Source of the DNA: Polytrichum commune
Taxonomy: Eukaryota > Streptophyta > Polytrichopsida > Polytrichales > Polytrichaceae
Direction: 5' to 3'
DNA length: 64,000 nucleotides
Assembly (NCBI GenBank): GCA_950295325.1
Contig: OX485806.1
Coordinates: 19,406,001-19,470,000 of the forward strand
Positions 1 through 10,222 of the stretch are shown piece after piece. The notes under the pieces were generated by a model. The model ran no database searches. It was not told the DNA's origin and saw nothing but the letters and a program-made list of their open reading frames with translations. Position numbers and translations under genes: made by a program. Positions within the stretch are counted from its first letter, which is position 1. Every line of letters begins with the position of its first letter.

Positions 1-260
1 GACTTAGGAACCTGCGCGATATACTATCACAAGAGAACACTTGTCCATACGCACAAAATTAGCAAATCTGCAGATGATGCCTGAATCAACTCCAACAATA
101 TTTTGAACACTGAGCACCTCCATATTGTGAATTTGATTATGTTGACTTTTGCGTACCTACCCATTTACGAACGGACGTTCGTAAATGGGTGCGACCCCGT
201 GTTCACATCCTTCACGGACGAGCGATGAGCATATTTTTCTTGCTATTCTGTGTTCGTAAA
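1..260 (+). repeat. 3' flank of an upstream paralog of the ParB/methyltransferase-like gene (partial)
   Basis: This stretch aligns by eye with the 3' flank of the gene that ends at 9772 (compare 9765-10115). Shared landmarks in the same order are CTTAGGAA at the stop codon, ATA-ACTATCAC, GATTATGTT, GCRTACC-ACC, a palindrome, GCGACCC and GAGCAYATTTTYCTTGC. TAG at 5-7 matches the stop codon of the downstream gene. I infer that a second copy of the same gene ends at the very start of the window. No coding sequence of that copy is visible here. Confidence 0.6.
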
Positions 261-1312
261 TTACTGCCATACTGATGTGCATGAATGAAGATGTGTTGCT
301 GGATGCGTAGACAATAATGACATGTATTTACGAACGAACGTTCGTAAATTCCCGACCATCAAGTACCAATAGATACGGGTCAAATAAGTATGTATGATCC
401 TCGAAGGCATATTTACGAACGCACGTTCGTAAATGACTGTCATGGATTAAGTGCATGTGACTAACCATATGAGTATCTCAATCCAGAACATGCTCTCATG
501 TGGGATTTACGAACGCACGTTCGTAAATTACCGACCATCAGGTACCAATAGACAAGGGTCAAATATGTATGTATGATCCTCGAAGGCATATTTACGAACG
601 CACGTTCGTAAATAAATGCCATGGATGATGTGCATGTGACTATCCATGAGTAGCTCAATCCAAAACATGATCTCCTGTGGGATTTACGAACGCACGTTCG
701 TAAAATTACCGACCATCAGGTACCAATAGATACGGGTCAAATATATATGTATGATCCTCGAAGGCATATTTACGAACGCACATTCGTAAATAATTGCCAT
801 GGATTATGTGCATGTGACTATCCATGAGTAGCTCAATCCAAAGCATGCTCTCAGGTGGGATTTACGAACGCACGTTCGTAAATTACCGACCATCAGGTAC
901 CAATAGATACGGGTCAAATATGTATGTATGATCCTCGAAGGCATATTTACGAACGCACGTTCGTAAATAATTGTCATGGATTATGTGCATGTGACTATCC
1001 ATGAGTAGCTCAATCCAAAGCATGCTCTCAGGTGGGATTTACGAACGCACGTTCGTAAATTACCGACCATCAGGTACCAATAGATAAGGGTCAAATATGT
1101 CTGCATGGTCCTTGAAGGCATATTTACGAACGCACGTTCATAAATAACTGAGATGGATTACGTGCATGTGACTTTCCATATGAGTAGCTCAATCCAGAAC
1201 ATGCTCTCATGTGGAATTTACGAACGCGCGTTCGTAAATCCTTGCCATGTCCAGGTCCGAATCGTTTGTCTAAACCTGAAGCTCTTCATCTTTACGAACG
1301 TGCGTTCGTAAA
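164..1312. repeat. Palindrome-rich tandem array (13 palindromes, ~177-bp unit)
   Basis: Thirteen copies of a 22-bp palindrome (TTTACGAACG, two free bases, CGTTCGTAAA) start at 164, 327, 412, 506, 591, 683, 769, 861, 946, 1038, 1123, 1217 and 1291. Between about 327 and 1238 they lie in a tandem repeat of roughly 177 bp. Each unit holds two palindromes about 85-95 bp apart, and the spacers are the same from unit to unit (landmarks GACCATCAGGTACCAATAGA and ATGTGCATGTGACTATCCAT). Two copies have one changed base in an arm. The palindrome at 164 extends to a perfect 32-bp one (159-190). Short open frames here only translate the palindrome. Confidence 0.92.
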
Positions 1313-1319
1313 GTTCCGG

Positions 1320-1845
1320 TATTTACGGCGGTATATGCGGTAGGTACAGCCTGTACTGTACCTAGGTGGTGTAGGGTTGGCGCACACGAAATGGCTTGAG
1401 CGCGTTCGGTGAGGTCTGTAGAGCGCACACTTGCATATGCCGCTGAAAAAAGCTTTGTTGTGGGGGGAAGAGCTTTAAGTACTTCACCCCGCTGGTTCAA
1501 AATACCTTGGATGCTCTTTAAAAAGCGGATTCCCGCCGCCTTCTTTGACCTAACAATCTCCCATTCCATCCATGCGGAATTATATAAATAGCACTGTCAT
1601 GTATGGAACATGCCTTGCATTCACGCCAACATATTGAAAATATATAAATCGGTTGCACACCTTAGTTGTGACCAAGATCTTATCGAAATATATGTATATA
1701 CATATATATATATATATATATATACACATAATGTCTAAATATGGAGATGGTTAACATTGAATATTTAATGATTTGCGACTAAGGTATGAAGTCCAAGTTA
1801 ATTGACAATTGATGCCTAATAAAGTTATGAATGTCGAAGTCATAG

Positions 1846-1884
<39 letters not shown>

Positions 1885-2860
1885 CAATGAGGTCAGAGTG
1901 GCTAAGAAACATGTTGCGGACGCCCCTAAAATTATAGGTATCATATGTTTCACATCAAAAAATGACCGTAATATGGTCACCAAGTACATGAATACAACTA
2001 AAAAATCGGGTTAATCCATAATGGCTTGCACTATGGTAGATTGAGGACACTATGAACTAATTATACCTAATAATATATGTAAGTTAGGTCTTCTTTCAAA
2101 TGGTATCTAGGTGTGAAAATAAGGAATTAAAATGCCATGAGTAGGAAGGATTAATCAATTTGTAATGCTGCATAGTATGATAGTGTAATGATCATTGAGA
2201 CTTGAAACCATACTAGCTACCGTAACGTTGAATCATAGTTACAATTATTATGTGTTTGACGTCCTATTGGAAATTGAATTTTCGTCCACTTGTTGTAAGG
2301 GTACGGATACACATTGGTTAAATGTTTATTAGATCATTGGTAATATTTATAGTTGAATGCATTGTTCGATTATTAGTTTAAGTTGACACATGATTAAATG
2401 AATTGAGGTCCTATTGGAAATAGACTTTTAGAGTTTGGGGAAATGCACTATTAATTTGGAATGGTGCATACAATAGTATGTACTTACAATTAATATATGT
2501 TTTGCATCCTATGAGAAGGATGTGCATCATCATAGCTTAAAGTGTTGATATAAATTGAAGTCTTAAGACATGCATGTTATTATAATAAGATCGTGGATTG
2601 TGTGATGAAAATTCACTCATAACTATTAAGGTGAAAGTGGGAATATTTGAAATTTCACTTATCACCTAAACCAAAGTTTTATCTCAAATCTATTCATTTG
2701 GAATGTGAAAATGACAATTGGCATCATTATCAATTATTATAGTTGTTATGAACGGAATTAAGCATTCTCCATCCAACCAACATTGGTAGACCAATTTGAC
2801 CTGCCCTCAGAAAACAACATGGCCACATATAAGAAAGGTTGGTAAGATAAAAAGATGCAG
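1320..2860. other. AT-rich stretch without recognisable genes
   Basis: I see no credible coding region. It holds two AT/CA microsatellites (about 1686-1730 and 1843-1887). A TATATAAATAG-like box near 1580-1592 could be a promoter, but no gene follows. The rest is AT-rich sequence with frequent stops on both strands. Confidence 0.5.
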
Positions 2861-2865
2861 GGATG

Positions 2866-2935
2866 TAGGGTTTAGGGTTTGCGGTTAGGGTTTAGGGTTA
2901 GGGTTTCGGGGTAGGGTTTAGGGGTTTAGGGTTTG
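2866..2935 (+). repeat. Interstitial telomere-like repeat
   Basis: A run of degenerate TTTAGGG / TTAGGG heptamers, about nine units, several with an extra or changed base. TTTAGGG is the usual plant telomere repeat. A short internal tract can come from break repair or from a telobox cluster in a promoter. Confidence 0.8.
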
Positions 2936-3520
2936 TGAAAGTTGTGTATGTGGTATTTGGGTTTATGTTTTAGATTGTTACTAGGATACATTACACACAC
3001 AAACAATATTGACTCCTGAAAAACCCTTGTAATTGCACTAACTTCATTCATCGCAAGCTCGTAGTTGATGCTAGGAAAATAGTTGACCACTCCATAAATG
3101 CATTAGTTCAAGCTAACACCTAATATTGGAACTTGAATTGACATCCTATCGTATAGCAACTCTGCGCAATCTCATATTATTATGAATTCATTTTTGCATG
3201 TAATATTTATTTGAGGAACCATCGAATTAATTGAAAGATATCTAGCTCTTACATAAACTATATTTTAAAACACCATATACATATCTTTGGGGGTGGATCC
3301 TACATTGACAACCTAGGAAATGACATGCATTGTTTATTACGAATTAACTGAGCATATTTTCCTAAAATATGTTTACAAGGAATCCAAATGTAGAGATACT
3401 AAGGAAATCAAACGAGTAAAATTCATGTATTTGAACTAAGCTTTTCAAGTTAATGCCCTAAGCGCGTCCATTACATATAAATATGTCAAAGCATGAGAAT
3501 AACATGAAGGGTTCCAATAT
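2936..3520. other. Non-coding stretch
   Basis: AT-rich sequence with stops in all frames. I see no gene, RNA or element end in it. Confidence 0.4.
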
Positions 3521-3523
3521 ACA

Positions 3524-3610
3524 ACCATCTCCCATCTCCCATCGCATCCCATCCCATCCCATCCCTTCCCATCACCTCCCATACCATCCCATCCCATCTC
3601 CCTCCCAGCC
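3524..3610. repeat. CCATC minisatellite
   Basis: A degenerate run of CCCATCC / CCCATCT pentamer-to-heptamer units. It sits just upstream of a G-box and a GC-rich stretch, so it may be part of a promoter. Confidence 0.7.
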
Positions 3611-3627
3611 CTAGCCAGTGGAGTTGT

Positions 3628-3637
3628 GCCACGTGGC
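3628..3637. promoter_or_regulatory. G-box element
   Basis: GCCACGTGGC is a perfect palindromic G-box, the binding core of plant bZIP and bHLH factors. It is followed by about 80 bases of GC-rich sequence and then by the AAGCTT-repeat leader. Together these could be the promoter of the gene starting at 5287, but no TATA box or transcription start can be fixed. Confidence 0.4.
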
Positions 3638-3725
3638 AAGTGCTGGGAAACCCTAGCGGCGCACCTACCTCCCCGCGCCCCTTCCTCTTCTCCTCATTTG
3701 TCATTTCGAGGAGAGGAGGAGCGGA

Positions 3726-4110
3726 GCGCTTAGAGAGCGAAGCTCTTGCTTTTTTTAATCTTGAAGTTTTAAATTAGTTTTGTTGCAAGTTTTGAGAGAT
3801 TTCAGATTGAGAGCTTGTGTGAAAGCTTTTGAGTTTGTGAAAGCTTTCATTGTGAAAGCTTTCAGTGTGAGAGTTTGTGAGTTTCAAAAGCTTGAGAGCT
3901 TGAGTAGGAAAGCTTCAGAGTTTCGGATTGAGAGCTTGAGGGTGATCTTTAGAAGCTTGAGAGTTTAAGGAAGCTTCAGAGTTGAAGCTTGAGAGTTTAG
4001 GGAAGCTTCAGAAGTGAAGCTTGAGAGTTTAGGGAAGCTTCAGAAGTGAAGGTTGAGAGTTTAGGGAAGCTTGAGAGTTAAGGGTTTGCTTAAGAGTTCA
4101 GAAGCTTGAG
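3726..4110 (+). repeat. GAAGCTTGAGAG leader repeats
   Basis: Repeats built on GAAGCTT / GAGAGTTT. From about 3950 they become a clear ~33-bp tandem unit (GAAGCTTGAGAGTTTAGG, then AAGCTTCAGAAGT). GAAGCTTC forms short inverted pairs resembling two-unit heat-shock elements. The position, after a G-box and before the palindrome cluster, would suit a transcribed 5' leader. Open frames across it are repeat artefacts. Confidence 0.6.
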
Positions 4111-4518
4111 AGCTACAAGGTTGTGAGTTTTGTGTACATAGGAGTATACTAGGGTTTGTATATAAGCTGTGAAGGCTTGAGGTCTGCATTAGAGAGTTAT
4201 CTGAGTGTGCATTTGAAAGGCAATTGAGTGTGCAGTTGTGAGGATTTCTGGGATTTTCAGAAAGAGAAGAAGCAGGGTTTGAAGTGTGCAGCATTTCAAT
4301 GTAATTTGTTATCCTTTCCAACAACTCCTCTCACATTCTGAAAATGTTGCTTCTTGAATTCAATTTCTTTTGTTACATGCAATGTGAATTATCACTCTCT
4401 TCTTCATGTTTCATTCTGCACCTCATTCTGCATCTCAATTGCTTTATGATTGAAGATTTGCATCATTCTGACCAAAATTTTGCAAGCACGGCTGCAAGCA
4501 GAGTAGCTAATAAGTGAG

Positions 4519-4600
4519 TTATATACATATACGTATATATATATACATATTCGTACATATATGAATACATATTCGTATATATATGAATACATATATGTAT
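4519..4600. repeat. TATA/CATATTCGTATATATGAATA microsatellite
   Basis: AT-rich alternating tract with several ATTCGTA and TATATGAAT words. It borders the second palindrome cluster and resembles eroded palindrome arms, though that reading is weak. Confidence 0.5.
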
Positions 4601-4626
4601 GGACAGGGGATCCCAAAACCATCACA

Positions 4627-5258
4627 TTTACGAACGCTCGTTCGTAAATGGACATACACTGCATACCCACCTCCATTTACGAACGCTCGTTCATAAATGG
4701 ACATACACTGCATACCGAACCTCCATTTACGAACGTGCGTTCGTAAATACGCACTCCACGTTCTTTGAAATGATCTATATTTACGAACGCATGTTCGTAA
4801 ATATACTCAAAATATCACTCAGAAAGAACCTTAACTTTAATATGAACCTCTATGAATATCTAAAGAACAAATATAATTTTGCGAACACCAATAAGACAAA
4901 TCACATGTACTTACGAAAGATAAATCAACCAAATGTCCGAAAAGATAGACCAAATGGACATATTTACGAACGCACGTTCGTAAATGAATCCAAATCTATA
5001 AAACCAATATCTTTTACAAACGATCGTTCGTAAAAATAACCAAATATATTACAAACACAATCATGACGACTAGTCTCTTTGATCTTCATATCTTTTACGA
5101 ACGCTCGTTCGTAAACTCAATACTAAAAAATTATATGTTCTTGCAACCCCTCATTTACGAACGAATGTTCGTAAATATAATTACATCAATTGCAAAGACG
5201 CATTAACACTACGTTGTCTGTGGGATATGCATGTCACTTACGAACGTTCGTTCGTAAA
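4627..5258. repeat. Second palindrome cluster, upstream of the main gene
   Basis: Nine palindromes of the same family start near 4627, 4676, 4726, 4780, 4963, 5013, 5094, 5154 and 5238. Centres differ (CT, TG, CA, AT, GA, AA) while the ten-base arms are nearly constant; a few carry one arm substitution. The last one lies 28 bases before the acceptor TTGTTGCAG at 5278-5286, so this cluster is probably inside a 5'-UTR intron or leader of the gene at 5287. Spacers here are not a tandem repeat, except that the first three copies share flanking words (GGACATACACTGCATACC). Confidence 0.85.
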
Positions 5259-5286
5259 GTCACTAATTGTTTATATTTTGTTGCAG

Positions 5287-8200
5287 ATGGCAAGATCAAA
5301 CAGAAGCGCCATTGAGATGTTCGCGGTGAAGGTCGATGGCCTCCCAGAGTCGGTGTTAGACGATAACGGCAACGACAACTATGTCCCCAAGGAAGACTTC
5401 ATGGGGGAGTGGACGGCACTGCCAGAGAAGATCGGGGACGGCCTCTTCTGCATGCGCTTCACATACGAGCTGGAGACAAGACCGGACCAGCCCGAACAGT
5501 GGGTTCAAATGAAGACGTGGGAGATAGAATCCATAGAGGCCCAGGGGGAGTATGTAATTATGGACATGAAGAACAAGAAGGATCATATCAACCTCTTGTT
5601 GCATTTTCAGAAAAATACCTTCTCCTACCAATACGCCACCAATAACGTAGCGGAAGATGCCAAGCACTTCGACCTGGATGGCCTCTTCTCCAAATATGCG
5701 TTAAGCCCATACTGGACGGCAAGGAAATTGACCGCCCTTGCATTGAACATCTCCAAATACAACAGTGTGGTCACTGAGGCAAACAAGAAGAAGAAGAGCC
5801 CCAGGAAACCATCCACATCAGGGGCAGGAGGATCTAGAAGTGCACCCAGGCCTGTGCCTTCCGCTAGCAGGGCGACGGAGGGCCCCGGTAGACACTCCAC
5901 GCCATCGAAGAGGACAAGGGAGGAGATGGAGAAATCGGGAGTAACGGAGACTGCAGAGGTGATCTCGCCTGTCGTAATGCCCACCCCCTTGAAAAAGGGT
6001 GAGAACCCTGACGCTGTGAAGGCCACGAGGATCCTTCGAGACTTCAACAACTACTCGAAGGATTGCTGGCCCATGGGACGCCACTTCACATTCAACGTGG
6101 ACTGCTTCAAGTGCGAGATGTCCCCCAACAAATGGGTGGTTCGCTCTCGCGAAAGCGGTGGTGTGAAGTGGCAGATAAATAATCTAATGAACAACGTCAA
6201 GTGGGACAGGCAGACCGTCTGCGTCATGCCGAAAGGGCTGACATCCCGTCCGACGGAGAAGGACTGGCCACGGATCCAGAATGGAGAGTTCTGGATCATA
6301 GACGGCCAACACAGCTTGGAGGCGTCCCAGATAATTCTCAAGGACGACAACTTCCAGCATGAGCTGAAGGAGGACTTGCGCTACTGGAAGGCGTTCTTGG
6401 TGTGGTCGGACGATTGGGACAAGCTGCGGAAGATATCCACCTTCCTCAACTCCGGCAACAAGATCAAGGCCTTCGAGGCATCGTGGGCAGCCAACATAGT
6501 GGCTGCAAGGGACGTCTGGGTCGCCCACGGGTGCCCCCCTAAAGAAAGGGAGAACGCGAAGACGCCGTCTCCACAATGGAAGGTGAGTTTACGAACGAAC
6601 GTTCGTAAATATCTTTGACATTCAAAATTTCAAATTCTTTGACATTCAAACTTACGAACGTGCGTTCGTATTTTGTGCGTTACTGATGTCTTTCTTGCTG
6701 CAGGCATTATGCGACGCGATGGTGGACAAGTTCTCCTCCATCGACATGAAGTCTACAACAACCAAGTCTGTCCTGGAGCTCAAGGATGAGCTCCGCCTCA
6801 TCTGTTGCAACAGGGACACTTGGGAGTTGTGGACACAATTTTTTGATGCGCACAGCTCGGGCGATCTGGTCAACCCCGACACCGAGGAGAAGTACAGCGC
6901 GGAGAAGACCGGGGAGGCCCCTCCACTACTGAGGGAGTTCTTCAGGTCCCTTCAAGGGTTAACAGAGTCCGAGTTGCAGAGGTGCGCGGTGCATCTTCTT
7001 GGGAACACAGTGGGAAGAACCATCCCATACCCGAAGATATTTTTGAAGAGGCCAAGACACAAGCCCGGCACGTATTCCATCAAGGAATGGTGCGAACACC
7101 GCAAGCTGAAGACTGCTGCAATGAGGGAGTTGAGCGCCCTAATACCAGAGTACGCACTCATCCTAGCCGACGGGGACATTAATTGGGCCAGCTGGAAGAT
7201 GTTCAAGGTCGACTACAACATCTCCGGACCCTCAATGCGTTGTCTTGTCAAGGAGCACGCCTCCATTTTGAAGCAGAAGGGGAACAAGAGGACAAAGAAA
7301 ACCGAGACGGATCCCCAGGAGGTGGAGCAATACAGAAGCTTTTTGGCGCGGAAGAGGTTGGCCACATTCGAAGGAGTGGCCAGATTTTGTTTGGTGACAA
7401 CCGGAGTGGAGAGGGTGACATTCTCCAAGTGGGACTGGACTATGAGCAGGGCCGAGGTGAGGGAGGATCGACGGGGGTGCCCATTTGCCCTGATCGATTT
7501 CAGGGGGATCCCCGGTGCGTCGAGGCAGGGGGGGAAGGACATACCTTTCTACGACCCCTTCATGGCCAAGTTCAAGGAGCACAAGTCTCCGGACATGAGG
7601 GAGCCTCACGTTTGGCTGTGGATAGTGGAGCAGGAAAAGCTCTCTGCTGTAGTCGACCTGTACGAGAAGATGATCAAATTCGAGTACAGCATCTTCCACA
7701 GCACTTACGTGCCCGCCAAGACGGAAGGGATCGTGGCCATCAACGAGGCCAGGGGAAACAAACAGGTGGGGGCGGTCAGCCTCGTCTTCTTGACGTACAA
7801 CGCGCTTCGGAATGGGCGAGCCCCTGTCAAGGCGAACACTACGTTCAAGAATATCTACAGCATCCTCCATCCCCCTCCCAAGGATCTGTTGCAGGAGACC
7901 TTGTACACTGTCTTCCCGGCGATGGAACTCAGGTTGGAGTTCTACGTCTCCGTTTTGCAGAGCGTGGCAATAAGCGGAGAGACCGTGTACAACGTTTGTG
8001 GCGGCAGCAAGTTCATGTACGTTGCGATGGTAAGCTCTCCAACTAATATTTACGAACGCTCATTCGTAAAGTTCACCTCAACTTGTCTTGGGTTTTGATG
8101 ACATTGTTTCTCGTCGTTGATGTTTACGAACGCACGTTCGTATATTCTAACGTATTTGCTTGAATCTCAGATGTTGGGGCTGGTCGTCAACAGCTTCATT

Positions 8201-9772
8201 GAAGCCATCGACGAGGAGGACTTCCACGTCCACAGGGCGAAGGCCTCCACGATGGACCTGGAGGACATGTCCCTCCCGAGGACGGACATCAACATGCCCG
8301 TCGACGAAGGCATGCCCGCCATGGAGACGGACGACTACGAGCCCGCGCCCTCCTACAACGTCGAGGCGATCCTCCGATCCTTGGACGTCACTCCTCTCCG
8401 CATTTTGGCGCCGTCGGGAAATCCATCCGACGTGCAAGGGACTCCGGGTGGATACACGGGGTCGTCGGCGGGGACAACCCAAGATGTCCTCCCCGCGAGA
8501 ACGTCTGGAGCGGAGGCATTCGGCACTCCCGGGGGATGCTCGACATCCGTGTCGCCCAGGCCGATCGTGGTTCCCAAGATGGAGAACCTCGACCTTCTGG
8601 ACCAACGGTCCCGACCGACGTTGGACCAGTACCGCAACACGAGGCGGAGGATGAAGAAGACCCCCTACGTGGAGCTGCCTCCGGGGGCAATCATCGAGGT
8701 CTCCGATGAGGACGAGGGCGACATGGAGATCATGGTCGAGCTGGGGGTAGACTTTGACAAAAACAAGAGGGTCAAAGAGGAGGTGTTGTCCGTCGCCGAG
8801 CTTAACGCCAAGCTCGAGCAAAAGATGAAGGAGGACATGGCGAAGGCGGCAGAGGAGAATGCCAAGAAAATGTTCGCAATTCAGGAGGAGCTGAGGCAGT
8901 TGAACGAGAAGACGGACGCCATCCTCGCCATGCTCCAGCGTATGCAGAGCTTCTCGGCGCCCCCCCAGCCGACCTACCCCTTCCCTGGAGGATACCCCTC
9001 CCAATCCCCTCCACCGGGCATGTTCACCGGAGGGTCTTCCCGCCAGCAGGCGCCCCACCCTACGCCTGTTGGCACTCCTCCGCCACCAGAGGTTCCCTCG
9101 ACCACCTCCCACGATGCTGTGGCGGCGGCCATCCAGGAGGACGAGGATTTACGAACGCGCGTTCGTGAATCTTCAGGTCCTCCAGTCCTCACCCCTCCCC
9201 CTTCAAGGGTAGGACTGCCCTCATACACCGATGCGTCGTCTTTCACCGTCGTCCCCAGGGTAGTAGACAGACATGGCGATGACTCTGCGCGACACACTGA
9301 CATGGTCATTGTGGAGGACACGCAGGGGAGCCCCAATGACGCACCAGGGGTGCATGGGATGGACGTGGAAGAAACCCATGCGGCGTGGATGGAGGATGTC
9401 AGGATGGACGCGCTCGACCTGGGCGCCGAGGAAGAAGACGCGTTGCGCATCCAAGCGACACAGGCGTCTCAACCGGAGCGTGAGGCAGAGGCCATGGAGA
9501 TAGAGGCGGCTGCAGCTGTGGAGGTTACGAACGCGCGTTCGTTAATCGTTGAGGAGGGACCTGCTGCTCGGTCCAGCGCCGCTGCCCCTCCCCCCGATGA
9601 CGAGGTAACTCTCCTCTGAGAATACCATTTTTTTACGAACGCGCGTTCGTAACCTCTCTAACATCGCGATGTTTTTCTCTTCATCGACATCCAGTGGCCT
9701 TGCGAGAGCCCTCTTCAGCGGTCCCCCTTAGGGCCGAACAGTTTTGTAGGACACGGCATCATTTTGCCTTAG
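5287..9772 (+). CDS. ParB/Srx-like plus degenerate beta-class methyltransferase-like protein, four exons
   Basis: Exons by splice signals are 5287-6582, 6704-8029, 8171-9604 and 9695-9772. All introns are phase 0 (AAG|GTGAGT, ATG|GTAAGC, GAG|GTAACT; acceptors GCTGCAG, TCTCAG, ATCCAG), giving about 1377 aa. Residues 1-180 are an unrecognised N-terminal domain, then a basic linker. Around residues 280-430 lies a domain with FWIIDGQHSLEAS (335-347), like the Gx(H/R)R box of ParB/sulfiredoxin-fold proteins but with Ser for Arg. Exon 2 ends like a beta-class DNA methyltransferase: FALIDFRGIPG (693-703) stands where DPPY is expected, VWLWIVEQ (735-742) is a core strand, and GETVYNVCGGSKFMYVAM then MLG (857-877, across the exon 2/3 junction) matches the permuted AdoMet-binding motif I (DxFxGSGT...A...G). 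DPPY is not kept, so catalysis is doubtful. Residues 1080-1135 form a coiled coil, followed by a Pro-rich acidic tail. ParB-methylase fusions are known in phages and bacteria; the domain calls here rest on motifs read by eye. Confidence 0.72.
6588..6671. repeat. Palindrome pair inside intron 1
   Basis: Intron 1 runs from 6583 to 6703. One full palindrome (6588-6609) begins five bases after the donor. A second (6652-6671, outer base of each arm lost) ends 32 bases before the acceptor. The two could pair and draw the splice sites together. Confidence 0.9.
8049..8142. repeat. Palindrome pair inside intron 2
   Basis: Intron 2 runs from 8030 to 8170. A palindrome with one changed arm base lies at 8049-8070, and a second at 8123-8142 ends 28 bases before the acceptor. 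The layout repeats that of intron 1. Confidence 0.9.
9148..9169 (+). repeat. Palindrome inside coding exon 3 (reading frame 1)
   Basis: A palindrome with centre CG and one arm substitution sits in the reading frame and is translated as DLRTRVRE (residues 1200-1207). It lies in the Pro-rich, probably disordered tail, where an insertion would be tolerated. The frame stays open. Confidence 0.85.
9525..9545 (+). repeat. Palindrome inside coding exon 3 (second reading frame)
   Basis: A second exonic palindrome (TTACGAACG, CG, CGTTCGTTAA) is translated as VTNARSL (residues 1326-1332). It is read one base out of register from the copy at 9148, so it is the DNA and not a peptide that is shared. Confidence 0.85.
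9632..9651. repeat. Palindrome inside intron 3
   Basis: Intron 3 runs from 9605 to 9694 and holds a single palindrome in a T-rich context, ending 43 bases before the acceptor ATCCAG. Confidence 0.85.
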
Positions 9773-10115
9773 GAAAATGTGATAGACTATCACGTGAGAA
9801 ATGTAAATATTCAACGGATTAATATATGAGCCTATGTTATCTGCATCGCGTTGCTTCAAATTCTCTGCCCTCGACCCCTTCTCGTATGTTGTATATGTTG
9901 ATGAGATTATGTTCATTCTTGCATACCCACCTCATTCGCGAACGCTCGTTCGTGAAAGGCTGCGACCCACTGTCCACCTCATTCGCGAACGACCGCTCGT
10001 AAATGTACGTGTAGCCGCGCTCACGAACGAGCGCTCGTAAATGATGCGCACCGCCCCTGCAGCCTTCATTCACGAACGCTCGTTCGCAAGTGTGCCCTTG
10101 AGCACATTTTCCTTG
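9773..10115 (+). repeat. 3' flank of the main gene with four palindromes; paralog of window start
   Basis: Palindromes at about 9933-9957, 9981-10003, 10021-10040 and 10067-10090 belong to a subtype with CGCGAACG or CACGAACG arms. Sequence around them matches positions 1-260, where only one intact palindrome remains between the same anchor words. The copy here therefore either gained palindromes or the other lost them. Confidence 0.7.
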
Positions 10116-10222
10116 CACTCTCCTCACTTCCTCGTCTTTCCCCATAATGCACCGTCTTCATTTTCTACGCAAAGTTTCATTATTGGATCATAGAATTAAA
10201 CTAGTCGAGTTGTTCATCACAG

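Noticed and set aside
261-658. Conserved peptides IYERAFVN / FTNERS as small proteins
   Set aside because: They are only translations of the palindrome in different frames; no start, context or length is shared.
164-1312. CRISPR array
   Set aside because: Repeats are palindromes with spacers that themselves repeat every ~177 bp. Spacing alternates, repeats also lie in introns and exons, and the genome is a plant's.
5227-5286. In-frame extension of the main gene to the ATG at 5227
   Set aside because: It would translate a palindrome and then TTGTTGCAG, which reads as a splice acceptor; the ATG at 5287 follows it directly.
8147-9112. Long minus-strand frame opposite exon 3
   Set aside because: It mirrors a GC-rich coding exon. 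The plus strand has splice sites, coiled coil and consistent frame; the minus frame is an Arg/Gly/Ser shadow.
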